Assembly: GCA_027031565.1 (NCBI GenBank)
Contig: JALVPX010000179.1
Span: 1 to 11,603 of the forward strand
DNA length: 11,603 nucleotides
From: Deltaproteobacteria bacterium
Lineage (GTDB): Bacteria > Desulfobacterota > Dissulfuribacteria > Dissulfuribacterales > JALVPX01
Reading direction: 5' to 3'
Numbering within the stretch: position 1 is the first letter of the stretch; every line of letters begins with the position of its first letter. The position numbers and the translations under genes are program-made. Positions 1 through 6,247 of this stretch are shown here, piece by piece. The notes under the pieces are model-generated. The model saw nothing but the letters and a program-made list of their open reading frames with translations, had not been told where the DNA came from and made no database searches.

Positions 1-296
1 CTGTGAAAGAGGTGATGGATGATGGCCTGGTTGTCAAGACCCTTGACAGGAGCAGGCTTTATCTTGCCCAAACCCCCCAGGTGGCCAAAAAGGAGGACCT
101 GTTAAGCGCTTACGAAAAGGCCGCTGCTAACAACCTTAAGGCAACCGATGAATCTTCTCTTTTGGAAGCAGCTGGTTATCCCGTGGCCGTGGTCAAGGGC
201 TCAACCACCAATATTAAAATAACCACCAAGGAGGACCTGCTTCTTGCCGAAGTCCTCATAAAGATGGAAAAAGAGGCCTCTGAAGGTCAGCCGTGA
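1..296 (+). CDS. ispD: IspD, 2-C-methyl-D-erythritol 4-phosphate cytidylyltransferase, C-terminal part (5' truncated by window)
   Basis: IspD transfers CMP from CTP to 2-C-methyl-D-erythritol 4-phosphate, the third step of the cytosolic MEP isoprenoid pathway. Only the last 97 or so codons are present. They carry the family's C-terminal landmarks: a TLDR-x-x-L-Y-x-AQTPQ segment, the TDE-S-S-L-x-E-A-x-G helix start, V-K-G-S-T-T-NIKITT and the final K-E-D-L-L-L-A-E helix. The GTG at position 3 is an internal valine (VKEV), not a start; the gene begins upstream of the window. The reading frame ends at TGA 294-296, which overlaps the GTG start of ispF as GTGA. That overlap implies translational coupling of two consecutive-pathway enzymes (IspE acts between them). 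Assignment rests on visible motifs, and the next gene confirms it. Confidence 0.93.
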   Translation, partial: VKEVMDDGLVVKTLDRSRLYLAQTPQVAKKEDLLSAYEKAAANNLKATDESSLLEAAGYPVAVVKGSTTNIKITTKEDLLLAEVLIKMEKEASEGQP

Positions 297-775
297 CACA
301 ATTCAGGATAGGATTGGGGTATGATGTGCACAGGCTCGTCAAGGGCAGGCCTCTTTTCCTGGGAGGCGTTGAAATTCCCTATCCCAAGGGTCTGCTGGGA
401 CACTCCGATGCAGATGTGCTGCTGCACGCCCTGTGTGATGCCATGCTTGGAGCAGCAGGAATGGGGGACATCGGGCGTCACTTTCCCGATACGGATTCAA
501 GATTCAAGGGAGTATCCAGCCTGACCCTGCTCGAAAATGTCACACAAATGCTTGAAAGTGAAGGAGTCCGCCTTTGCAACGCCGACCTCACGCTCGTTGC
601 CGAGGAACCAAAAATTGGACCATATGTGGATGGGATGCGGAAAAGGATAGCTTTTTTCTGCAAGGCCTCACCAGACAAGATAAACATCAAGGCAACGACG
701 ACCGAGGGTCTAGGCATAACCGGAAGAGGGGAGGCCATGGCGGCCTATGCAATAGCCATGCTGTGTAAGATATAA
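293..775 (+). CDS. ispF: IspF, 2-C-methyl-D-erythritol 2,4-cyclodiphosphate synthase
   Basis: IspF converts 4-diphosphocytidyl-2-C-methylerythritol 2-phosphate to the 2,4-cyclodiphosphate with release of CMP, and is normally a homotrimer with a zinc ion in each active site. The 160-residue product is full length. The metal ligands are visible as D11-V-H13 in GLGYDVHRL and H45 in LLHALCDAMLGA. The GHSDADV segment at 36-42, GDIGRHFPDTD at 58-68 and the nucleotide-side KATTTEGLG-x-TGRGE stretch at 133-147 are all intact. The GTG start at 293 overlaps the ispD stop by four bases (GTGA). No better ATG lies nearby, and the protein begins five residues before the first core strand, as expected. The frame ends at TAA 773-775, about 50 bp before the converging minus-strand gene. 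Confidence 0.97.
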   Translation: MTQFRIGLGYDVHRLVKGRPLFLGGVEIPYPKGLLGHSDADVLLHALCDAMLGAAGMGDIGRHFPDTDSRFKGVSSLTLLENVTQMLESEGVRLCNADLTLVAEEPKIGPYVDGMRKRIAFFCKASPDKINIKATTTEGLGITGRGEAMAAYAIAMLCKI

Positions 776-786
776 ACCTGCCAACC

Positions 787-814
787 AAGGCTACCTCTTC
801 GTAGAGGGAGCCTT
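787..814. terminator. Hairpin between convergent ispF and the thioredoxin-like gene; possible bidirectional terminator
   Basis: AAGGCT (787-792) pairs with AGCCTT (809-814). One A/G mismatch follows, then CCTCT (794-798) pairs with AGAGG (803-807) around a TCGT loop. It lies in the 52-bp gap between two converging genes, where a shared terminator would be expected. Neither strand has a clean T-run after the stem, so intrinsic termination would be weak. It may instead protect 3' ends or work with Rho. Confidence 0.45.
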
Positions 815-827
815 CAACTGGTCAACC

Positions 828-1322
828 CTAAATATCTTTAAGCCACTCCTCTATTTGATGCGGAGTGGGCGTGCGCCCCTGGCAAACCACTTTGTCGTTT
901 ATTACCAGTGCAGGGGTATTGAAGACGCCGTAGCGCCATATCTCGTCCATATCAGTAATGTGCATCACGTCGGCTGGTTTGCCCAGCCTGTTCAATACCT
1001 CAACTACTTCTTGTTCAAGCCTTGAGCAGGTCATGCAATCCTTGCCAAGTACCCGAATTATCAATCTCTTATCCTGTCCACCGCCTTCCCCAGCACGGTC
1101 TCCTCCGTGACGCCTCTTCCACAATTCAATGATGGCAAGTTTATAATCTGTTTCCGTGCCTGAAGGGATATAGTTGCGCTTTTTCAGCTGGTCAAGCACA
1201 CTATCTGCGATCTCCTCCATGGACAAAGCGCCCTTTATGGAAAGTCGTTCCGCATATTGAAGGGCGCCTTCCAGGCCAATCAAACCTATTGGTCTGCCCC
1301 TTATCTTCAAGACCTCGCTCAT
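828..1322 (-). CDS. Two-domain protein: unassigned N-terminal helical region plus C-terminal thioredoxin-like fold with CMTC motif
   Basis: The last 80 or so of 164 residues look like the small thioredoxin-fold redox proteins often annotated as redox-active disulfide protein 2 / thioredoxin_3. The strand RLIIRVLGKD leads into C96-M-T-C99, a helix follows, and the N-T-P segment supplies the usual cis-proline (P137) beside the active site. A third cysteine, C147, sits in VVCQGRTP near the end. Residues 1-73 (IGLIGLEGAL, then SMEEIADSVLDQLKKRNYIP) form a mainly helical region that I cannot assign to a named family. A Gly-rich linker (residues 73-82) separates the two parts. There is no signal peptide, so it is probably cytosolic. 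Its ATG (1322-1320) shares one base with the der TAA stop (TAATG), so it is probably translated by coupling to der. Substrate unknown; disulfide or thiol exchange is inferred from the motif only. Confidence 0.8.
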   Translation of the reverse strand: MSEVLKIRGRPIGLIGLEGALQYAERLSIKGALSMEEIADSVLDQLKKRNYIPSGTETDYKLAIIELWKRRHGGDRAGEGGGQDKRLIIRVLGKDCMTCSRLEQEVVEVLNRLGKPADVMHITDMDEIWRYGVFNTPALVINDKVVCQGRTPTPHQIEEWLKDI

Positions 1323-2722
1323 TAGTACCTTTTCCGTTCCCTTTCCCTGAACAATATACGAACCGGGCTTTCAGGAATGCCCAATTCTTCTCTGAACCTG
1401 TTTGCAAGGTAGCGTTTATACTGTTCGGGAATATATTTTGGATAGTTGGAAAACACAAGAATCGTGGGCGGTTTGGTAGAAACCTGGGTTGCATAGTACA
1501 TCTTCAAGTGATGCCCCTTATGAATAGGAGGTGTCCTTTTCAGCAGACTACCTTGAAGCACTTTGTTTACCAGGCTGGTGGGAAAGGCAGCACTGTACTG
1601 GTTGAAGACCCGGTCTATCAAAGGAACTATTTTTTTTATACCCCGCCCTGTCAGGGCAGATACGTTCAAATGAGGGGCATAGGCGCAAAACCGTTTGGCC
1701 ATCCTGAGCTCCTCTCCGCGTCTTTTCTGAAGCTCTTTTTTTGACTGCATCAAGTCCCATTTGTTGAATATGGTGATAACAGCCTTGTGTGCATCTGATG
1801 CATATCCCATGATGCGTTTGTCCTGGTCTGTTATTCCCTCAACCGGGTCCAGCAGCACAAGGGCAATATCGCTCGCCTTTATGGCATCAAGGCTTTTTAT
1901 CACACTGAATTTTTCAACCTTTTCCTTGACCCTTGCCTTTCTCCTTATTCCAGCTGTATCAATTAAAATCAAAGGAGGACCGTCCGGCCTTGTCAGAATG
2001 GAATCAACTGCGTCCCTGGTGGTTCCAGGAATCTCGCTCACGATCATCCTGTCGATTCCAAGCAGTCTGTTCAACAGCGATGATTTCCCCACATTGGGGC
2101 GTCCCACCAGGGAGACCCTGATCGGCTCTTCCTTTTCTTCCGATTCACATGCAACATCTCCAGCCTTTTCCCTTTCTTGGATCTTCCTGCCAGGGGATTG
2201 CTGCAACAACTCGGCACATCTTTTCGACAGCCTTTCAAGGCCTCTGCTGTGTTCTGCTGATATGGAAATCACCTCTTCCACTCCAAGCTCATAGAAGCTG
2301 GTTGTGTCATAATCTGCTGGATCGCCGTCAACCTTGTTGGCTACCAAGAGATAAGGCTTCTTGGAAGGCAGGATCACGTTGTAGAAAATGTCCATGTCAG
2401 ACGGCAGCAGGCCATCCTTTGCATCCACCAGAAATAATATTAGATCTGCTGTCTCAAGTTCCTTTTTGGCCTGGTCAGTTACGAGCCGATCCAGCAGTTC
2501 AACTCCTGCTTCCCCGATTCCGCCAGTATCTATCAACAGGACCGGTATTCCTTCGACCTCAACCTGAGCACGCTGTATGTCCCTGGTCACGCCTGGAACA
2601 GGTGCCACCAATGCCTTTCTGGACCTGGACAATTTGTTGAAAAGAGTGGATTTGCCCACATTTGGTCTTCCTGCTATTGCTATCTTGGCTAATTTTTTGT
2701 TGTATATTTCAATATCATGCAT
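1322..2722 (-). CDS. der: Der (EngA), tandem-GTPase ribosome assembly factor
   Basis: Der is an essential GTPase that binds the 50S precursor in late large-subunit assembly. The 466-residue protein has the family layout. G domain 1 has its P-loop GRPNVGKS at 18-25, PGVTRD at 43-48, DTGG at 65-68 and NKVD at 129-132. An acidic linker covers roughly 174-200. G domain 2 has GRPNVGKS at 207-214, PGTTRD at 232-237, DTAG at 255-258 and NKWD at 320-323. A KH-like C-terminal domain follows from about 365, with the typical TPPIHKGHHLKMYYATQ and an Arg-rich tail. The ATG at 2722 adds about ten residues before the first strand compared with the usual MAKP-type start, but no other start codon fits. TATAAT on the minus strand (2736-2731) lies only a few bases upstream. 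The linked downstream gene is the thioredoxin-like protein. Confidence 0.97.
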   Translation of the reverse strand: MHDIEIYNKKLAKIAIAGRPNVGKSTLFNKLSRSRKALVAPVPGVTRDIQRAQVEVEGIPVLLIDTGGIGEAGVELLDRLVTDQAKKELETADLILFLVDAKDGLLPSDMDIFYNVILPSKKPYLLVANKVDGDPADYDTTSFYELGVEEVISISAEHSRGLERLSKRCAELLQQSPGRKIQEREKAGDVACESEEKEEPIRVSLVGRPNVGKSSLLNRLLGIDRMIVSEIPGTTRDAVDSILTRPDGPPLILIDTAGIRRKARVKEKVEKFSVIKSLDAIKASDIALVLLDPVEGITDQDKRIMGYASDAHKAVITIFNKWDLMQSKKELQKRRGEELRMAKRFCAYAPHLNVSALTGRGIKKIVPLIDRVFNQYSAAFPTSLVNKVLQGSLLKRTPPIHKGHHLKMYYATQVSTKPPTILVFSNYPKYIPEQYKRYLANRFREELGIPESPVRILFRERERKRY

Positions 2723-2730
2723 GGACTTTA

Positions 2731-2736
2731 ATTATA
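2731..2736 (-). promoter_or_regulatory. Possible -10 element (TATAAT) of der
   Basis: Read on the minus strand, 2736-2731 is a perfect TATAAT, eight bases before the der ATG. No convincing -35 lies 16-18 bp upstream (TTTCAT at 17 bp is poor). If used, the transcript would start almost at the ATG and be leaderless or nearly so, which agrees with the weak Shine-Dalgarno sequence in front of der. The surroundings are AT-rich, so chance occurrence is possible. Confidence 0.3.
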
Positions 2737-2838
2737 AACATTTAAGATATAAGATGAAACAAACTGGGCCATTTTCATCCCATTCACTAATATTGTCTTT
2801 ATAACAAGACCTGGCAACGAGAGCAGGAGGAGAATTTC

Positions 2839-3396
2839 ATGTCTGGAAAAAAGAGGGTATTGCTTCTGCTGGCTCCTGGTTATGAGGAGCTGGAGGCTGT
2901 AACAGTGGTGGATATATTGAGAAGGGCTGGTGTGGAAGTGGTCATGGCAGGACTTGAAGAAGGGCCTGTTTCATCTGCCCGGGAGGTGAAAATCATACCC
3001 GATGCCACCCTGGACGAGGTCGTTGAAGAAGATTTTGATTTGATTGTGCTGCCAGGGGGTTTGGATGGCACCGAACGCCTTGCCGGAGACAAGAGGGTGA
3101 ATACACTCCTTAAGAAGCAGCTTGAGAAGGGCCGTGCCGTGGGTGCAATATGTGCTGCACCCACATTGCTCGACAGGGCAGGGCTGGCTTCAGGGAAACG
3201 GCTTACGTGTCATCCAATTTGCCAGAAGGATATAAAAGACGCTGCACTGGAAGGGGAGAGGGTCGTACAGGATGGTATCTTGATAACCAGCCAGGCCCCT
3301 GGTACGGCCATGGAATTTGCCTTCAAACTGGTGGAATTCCTGGAAGGCCCGAAAAGGGTGGAAGAAGTGAACAAAGGGGTGCTGGCAAAATTATAG
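2839..3396 (+). CDS. DJ-1/PfpI family protein (DJ-1 subgroup, type-1 glutamine amidotransferase-like fold)
   Basis: The 185-residue product matches the DJ-1 subgroup almost end to end. It has V-L-L-L-L-A-P-G-Y-E-E-L-E with the catalytic-pocket Glu at E19, then DILRRAGVEVVMAGL, the LPGG turn at 71-74, and the nucleophile elbow GAICAAP with the reactive cysteine at C105. H125 in T-C-H-P corresponds to the DJ-1 histidine at the same place, and TSQAPGTAMEFAFKLVEFL closes the fold. DJ-1 family members are cytosolic; proposed roles include oxidative stress sensing and methylglyoxal or glycation repair, and the sequence does not decide between them. The start is well supported: AGGAGGAG at 2825-2832, six bases before the ATG. 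It diverges from der and precedes rpoH by 136 bp. A separate promoter seems to serve rpoH, so co-transcription is optional. Confidence 0.92.
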   Translation: MSGKKRVLLLLAPGYEELEAVTVVDILRRAGVEVVMAGLEEGPVSSAREVKIIPDATLDEVVEEDFDLIVLPGGLDGTERLAGDKRVNTLLKKQLEKGRAVGAICAAPTLLDRAGLASGKRLTCHPICQKDIKDAALEGERVVQDGILITSQAPGTAMEFAFKLVEFLEGPKRVEEVNKGVLAKL

Positions 3397-3423
3397 CGGT
3401 CTAATCAAGGATTTTACGATTTT

Positions 3424-3452
3424 TTAACAAATTGGTTTGGTTTTGGTAATAT
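3424..3452 (+). promoter_or_regulatory. Candidate sigma-70 promoter of the rpoH-TPR unit
   Basis: TTAACA (3424-3429, five of six matches to TTGACA) is followed after exactly 17 bp by TAATAT (3447-3452, four of six matches to TATAAT). It lies in the 136-bp gap between the DJ-1 gene and rpoH. The predicted transcript would begin near 3459, about 20 bases before a short ORF and about 75 bases before the rpoH ATG. It is the best-formed housekeeping promoter I see for a protein-coding gene in the window. Confidence 0.5.
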
Positions 3453-3479
3453 GCTGATGGAAGATTTGGTGGATAACAG

Positions 3480-3536
3480 ATGTCGAGTGAAATGCAGCAG
3501 CTGGCTGGTGGACAGACGGGAGCTGAGAGACCATGA
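3480..3536 (+). CDS. Possible 18-codon upstream ORF, stop-start coupled to rpoH
   Basis: ATG at 3480 opens an 18-codon frame (MSSEMQQLAGGQTGAERP) that ends at TGA 3534-3536 and overlaps the rpoH ATG (3533) as ATGA. A GGTGG sequence lies about ten bases before its ATG. The rpoH start itself has only a modest purine-rich stretch upstream (GGGAGCTGAGAG), so re-initiation after the short frame could contribute to sigma factor synthesis. It could equally be chance, or the remains of an N-terminal extension lost by a one-base shift. No family is recognisable. Confidence 0.3.
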   Translation: MSSEMQQLAGGQTGAERP

Positions 3537-4513
3537 AGGCAAAGACCAAAAAGACAAAAAAGACCAGGAAGAAAAGGCGCAGGAAGGGTGAGCTTCTGGC
3601 AGCGGAGCCTGTTCCCCAGCTCAGTGAAGAAAACGTTCCTGTGCCACTGGAGCCTGGGGACCCCTTTCAGGCCTATCTGCAAGAGATAAGTAGATATCCG
3701 CTGCTCACCAAGGAAGAGGAACAGCGGTTGACCAGGGCCTATTACGAGACCAGGGACCCGGAAATTGCAAAGAGGATTGTTACAGCCAACCTCAGGCTGG
3801 TTGTAAAGATAGCCCTCGATTTTCAGAAATTCTGGATGCAGAATTTCCTCGACCTGGTACAGGAAGGCAATATCGGACTTATGCACGCAGTCAAAAAATT
3901 CAACCCATACAAGGGGGTCAAGTTTTCCTACTACGCATCCTTCTGGATCAAGGCTTATATACTAAAGTTCCTCATGGACAATTGGCGTCTTGTAAAGATA
4001 GGAACTACCCAGGCCCAGAGAAAACTGTTTTACAATCTCAGCAAGGAAAAAGAGCGGCTGATGGCACTTGGTTTTGAACCAGTGCCCAAGCTCATATCTG
4101 AGCGCCTGAATGTGCCTGAAAAAGAGGTTATCGAAATGGAGCAGCGAATGGGCTCCTGGGATGTCTCTTTGGATGCACCAGTGCGGGAGGATTCAGAAGA
4201 CAGCTACGTGGACTTTCTTGCAAGCGGTGAAAAGTCTGTTGAGTCCAAAGTGGCTAGGCACGAGGTGAGCACCAAACTCCACGAGCATCTGGAGGAATTT
4301 GCAAAGACCTTGTCCGAAAAGGAAAAAAAGATCTTTTTCGAGCGTATGGTAGCCGAAGAGCCCAAGACATTGCAGGAACTTGGTAAGGAGTTCGGGGTAT
4401 CAAGGGAAAGGGTCAGGCAGATTGAAGCCAGAATCAAGAAGAAGCTCAAAGAGTACTTAAAGGAGCGCATTCCAGATGTCGATATGTATCCCATGGGCAT
4501 GGAGGAAGCCTGA
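3533..4513 (+). CDS. rpoH: RpoH-type (sigma-32 family) RNA polymerase sigma factor
   Basis: This group 3 sigma factor (326 residues) directs RNA polymerase to heat-shock type promoters. Region 1.2 begins at DPFQAYLQEISRYPLLT (43-59). Region 2 runs from about 80, with ANLRLVVKIALDF, the core-binding DLVQEGNIGLMHAVKKF and the promoter-melting FSYYASFWIKAYI. The RpoH-box sequence QRKLFYNL at 162-169 separates this family from RpoD and RpoS types. Region 4 ends with the helix-turn-helix LGKEFGVSRERVRQIEARIKKKLKEYL. The first 18 residues are extraordinarily basic, 13 being Lys or Arg, and have no counterpart in E. coli RpoH. The start is fixed by an in-frame TGA at 3524-3526, three codons upstream. 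The TPR gene starts three bases after its stop. RpoH identity is secure; whether it is the organism's only heat-shock sigma cannot be seen here. Confidence 0.92.
   Translation: MKAKTKKTKKTRKKRRRKGELLAAEPVPQLSEENVPVPLEPGDPFQAYLQEISRYPLLTKEEEQRLTRAYYETRDPEIAKRIVTANLRLVVKIALDFQKFWMQNFLDLVQEGNIGLMHAVKKFNPYKGVKFSYYASFWIKAYILKFLMDNWRLVKIGTTQAQRKLFYNLSKEKERLMALGFEPVPKLISERLNVPEKEVIEMEQRMGSWDVSLDAPVREDSEDSYVDFLASGEKSVESKVARHEVSTKLHEHLEEFAKTLSEKEKKIFFERMVAEEPKTLQELGKEFGVSRERVRQIEARIKKKLKEYLKERIPDVDMYPMGMEEA
4501..4508 (+). promoter_or_regulatory. Ribosome binding site that fixes a TTG start for the TPR gene
   Basis: GGAGGAAG lies inside the last codons of rpoH, eight bases before the TTG at 4517. No ATG in the TPR frame occurs before the end of the signal sequence. 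The strong site at ideal spacing therefore makes TTG the likely start. Confidence 0.75.
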
Positions 4514-4516
4514 CAA

Positions 4517-6247
4517 TTGGACTCATTAAAGCCGATTTTAATAGTTGTTCTGCTGGTTCTGTTCAATACTTTCCTTTATCCTGCATCTCAAGGCCATGCT
4601 TTTTCCCACGGAATGGGTTTTTCAAAGGCGGATGCCTATGCCTATTTTCTGCGTGGTGTAATTGAGTGGGAACATGGAAATTGGGCCAAATCATACGCCT
4701 TTTTGCAAAGTGCCCTTCAGCTCGATCCTGAGTCTCCCACCATCCTAAAGATGGTGGCAAAACTGGCATTGCACATGGGCCAGTATGACAAGGCATTGGA
4801 ACATGCAGAAAAGGCCTTGGCGCTGAACAAAGAAGATGATGAGTTAAGGCTCCTTGTATCGAGGATTTATGCAGAAAAGGGCAAGATTGACAAGGCCTTG
4901 GAGCTCCTCGAGCAGGTCATAAATTCCTCACCAGACAATATCGATGCCCTGCTGTTGATGGGCTCCCTCTACGCCAGGAACCAGGACGTCAAAAGGGCTC
5001 AAAGCACCCTGGAAAAGGTGGCTGAGAAGGGCGGGGGCAAGGCATTTCTGGCCTACTACTATCTTGGGCAGCTCTTTCTGGAAAAAGGTGACTATAAGCA
5101 GGCAGAACACTATTTCAGCAAATCCGTGGAGTTAAGGCCGGATGTCTCTGCTGCCTTGACAGGGCTTGCCACCACCTATCAGGCCCAGGGCAAGACCGAG
5201 GAGGCAATTTCTATTTATAAACGAATCTTGGAGATGAATCCCAGAAATTTAAGGGCCAGGGAACAGCTTATCCAACTGCTCTTTAAGGCTGGCAGAACCA
5301 GGGAAGCTTTGAACGCCCTGCAAGAGATGGAGCAAATAGTGGGAACAAGCCCCGAGGCAGGCTTGAGGCTTTCCTTGCTTCTTCTGCAAGAGGGTGAAAC
5401 AGACAAGGCCATAGAGGTCTTGGACAATCTTCAGAAAAGGTTTCCGGAATCTGATACAGTAAAGTTCTACCTCTCAGTGGCATATGAAGAAAAGGGCGAC
5501 AAGGAAAAGGCCCTGGATATCTTAAAGGCCATACCTTCTACCAGCGAGCTTGCCACAAAGGTCATGAAGCGCATTGCATTTCTGCTCCATGAGCTTGGCA
5601 GGTCCAGGGAGGCTGTAACGTATATAAAAAAGGCCCTGACCAAAAGGCCTGGGGATAAAGTGCTCACCCTCACCCTTGCATCCCTCTATTCTGAAACAAG
5701 AAGAGATAACGAGGCAGTTGATCTACTGCAAGCACTGTTAAAGGATTTTCCCAAGGATACAGAGGTCCTTTTCCACTATGTAATGGCCCTGGACAAGGTG
5801 GGCAGGCAGGAGGAGGCCATCGATCATTGCAAAAAGCTCCTGGCCATTGATCCTGATAATGTGCCAGCCCTCAATTACCTTGGCTATACCTATGCTGAAA
5901 AGGGAATAAGACTCGACGAGGCCCAGAAAATGATAGAGAAGGCCTTGGAAAAACAGCCAGATGACGGCTACATAGTGGATAGTTTAGGGTGGGTGTTCTA
6001 TAAAAAGGGCCTTTTCAAAAAGTCGGCTGCCACCCTCGAAAGGGCCTTCAAACTGCATCCAGATGATCCAACCATTGCGGAACACCTGGGAGATGCCTAT
6101 AGGGCAGCCGGCAGGCTACGCAGGGCACTGGAAAGTTACAAAAAGGCGCTCAAGCTTCTTCCAGAGAAATCTGAAAAGGCTCGAAAAAGGCTCAAGAAAA
6201 AGATTTCTGAGCTGAATGAGGAACTCCAAGAAGTAATGGATTATTGA
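4517..6247 (+). CDS. Secreted or membrane-anchored protein with about 15 tetratricopeptide repeats
   Basis: The 576-residue product has a signal-type N terminus: K5, then a hydrophobic run from about 7 to 20 and possible cleavage after S-Q-G-H-A near residue 28. No lipobox cysteine is seen. From about 38 to 550 it is almost entirely TPR units of 34 or so residues, roughly 15 of them, with typical forms such as YAEKGKIDKALELLEQ and YLGQLFLEKGDYKQAEHYF. The last three (NYLGYTYAEKGIRLDEAQ, DSLGWVFYKKGLFKKSA, HLGDAYRAAGRLRRALESY) are closest to consensus and resemble those of long envelope TPR proteins. The tail from about 555 is a Lys/Glu-rich helix. TPR arrays are protein-protein scaffolds; the partner is unknown. 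It starts at TTG three bases after the rpoH stop, so it is very likely cotranscribed and coupled. The final seven bases overlap the convergent kinase gene. Confidence 0.88.
   Translation: MDSLKPILIVVLLVLFNTFLYPASQGHAFSHGMGFSKADAYAYFLRGVIEWEHGNWAKSYAFLQSALQLDPESPTILKMVAKLALHMGQYDKALEHAEKALALNKEDDELRLLVSRIYAEKGKIDKALELLEQVINSSPDNIDALLLMGSLYARNQDVKRAQSTLEKVAEKGGGKAFLAYYYLGQLFLEKGDYKQAEHYFSKSVELRPDVSAALTGLATTYQAQGKTEEAISIYKRILEMNPRNLRAREQLIQLLFKAGRTREALNALQEMEQIVGTSPEAGLRLSLLLLQEGETDKAIEVLDNLQKRFPESDTVKFYLSVAYEEKGDKEKALDILKAIPSTSELATKVMKRIAFLLHELGRSREAVTYIKKALTKRPGDKVLTLTLASLYSETRRDNEAVDLLQALLKDFPKDTEVLFHYVMALDKVGRQEEAIDHCKKLLAIDPDNVPALNYLGYTYAEKGIRLDEAQKMIEKALEKQPDDGYIVDSLGWVFYKKGLFKKSAATLERAFKLHPDDPTIAEHLGDAYRAAGRLRRALESYKKALKLLPEKSEKARKRLKKKISELNEELQEVMDY

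Noticed and set aside
3..5. GTG at the window edge as a start codon
   Set aside because: It encodes the conserved valine of the IspD VKEV segment; the gene simply continues upstream.
1761..2294. Plus-strand open frame of 177 codons opposite der
   Set aside because: Antisense to the Der G domains with Ser/Leu-rich low-information sequence; no initiation signal.
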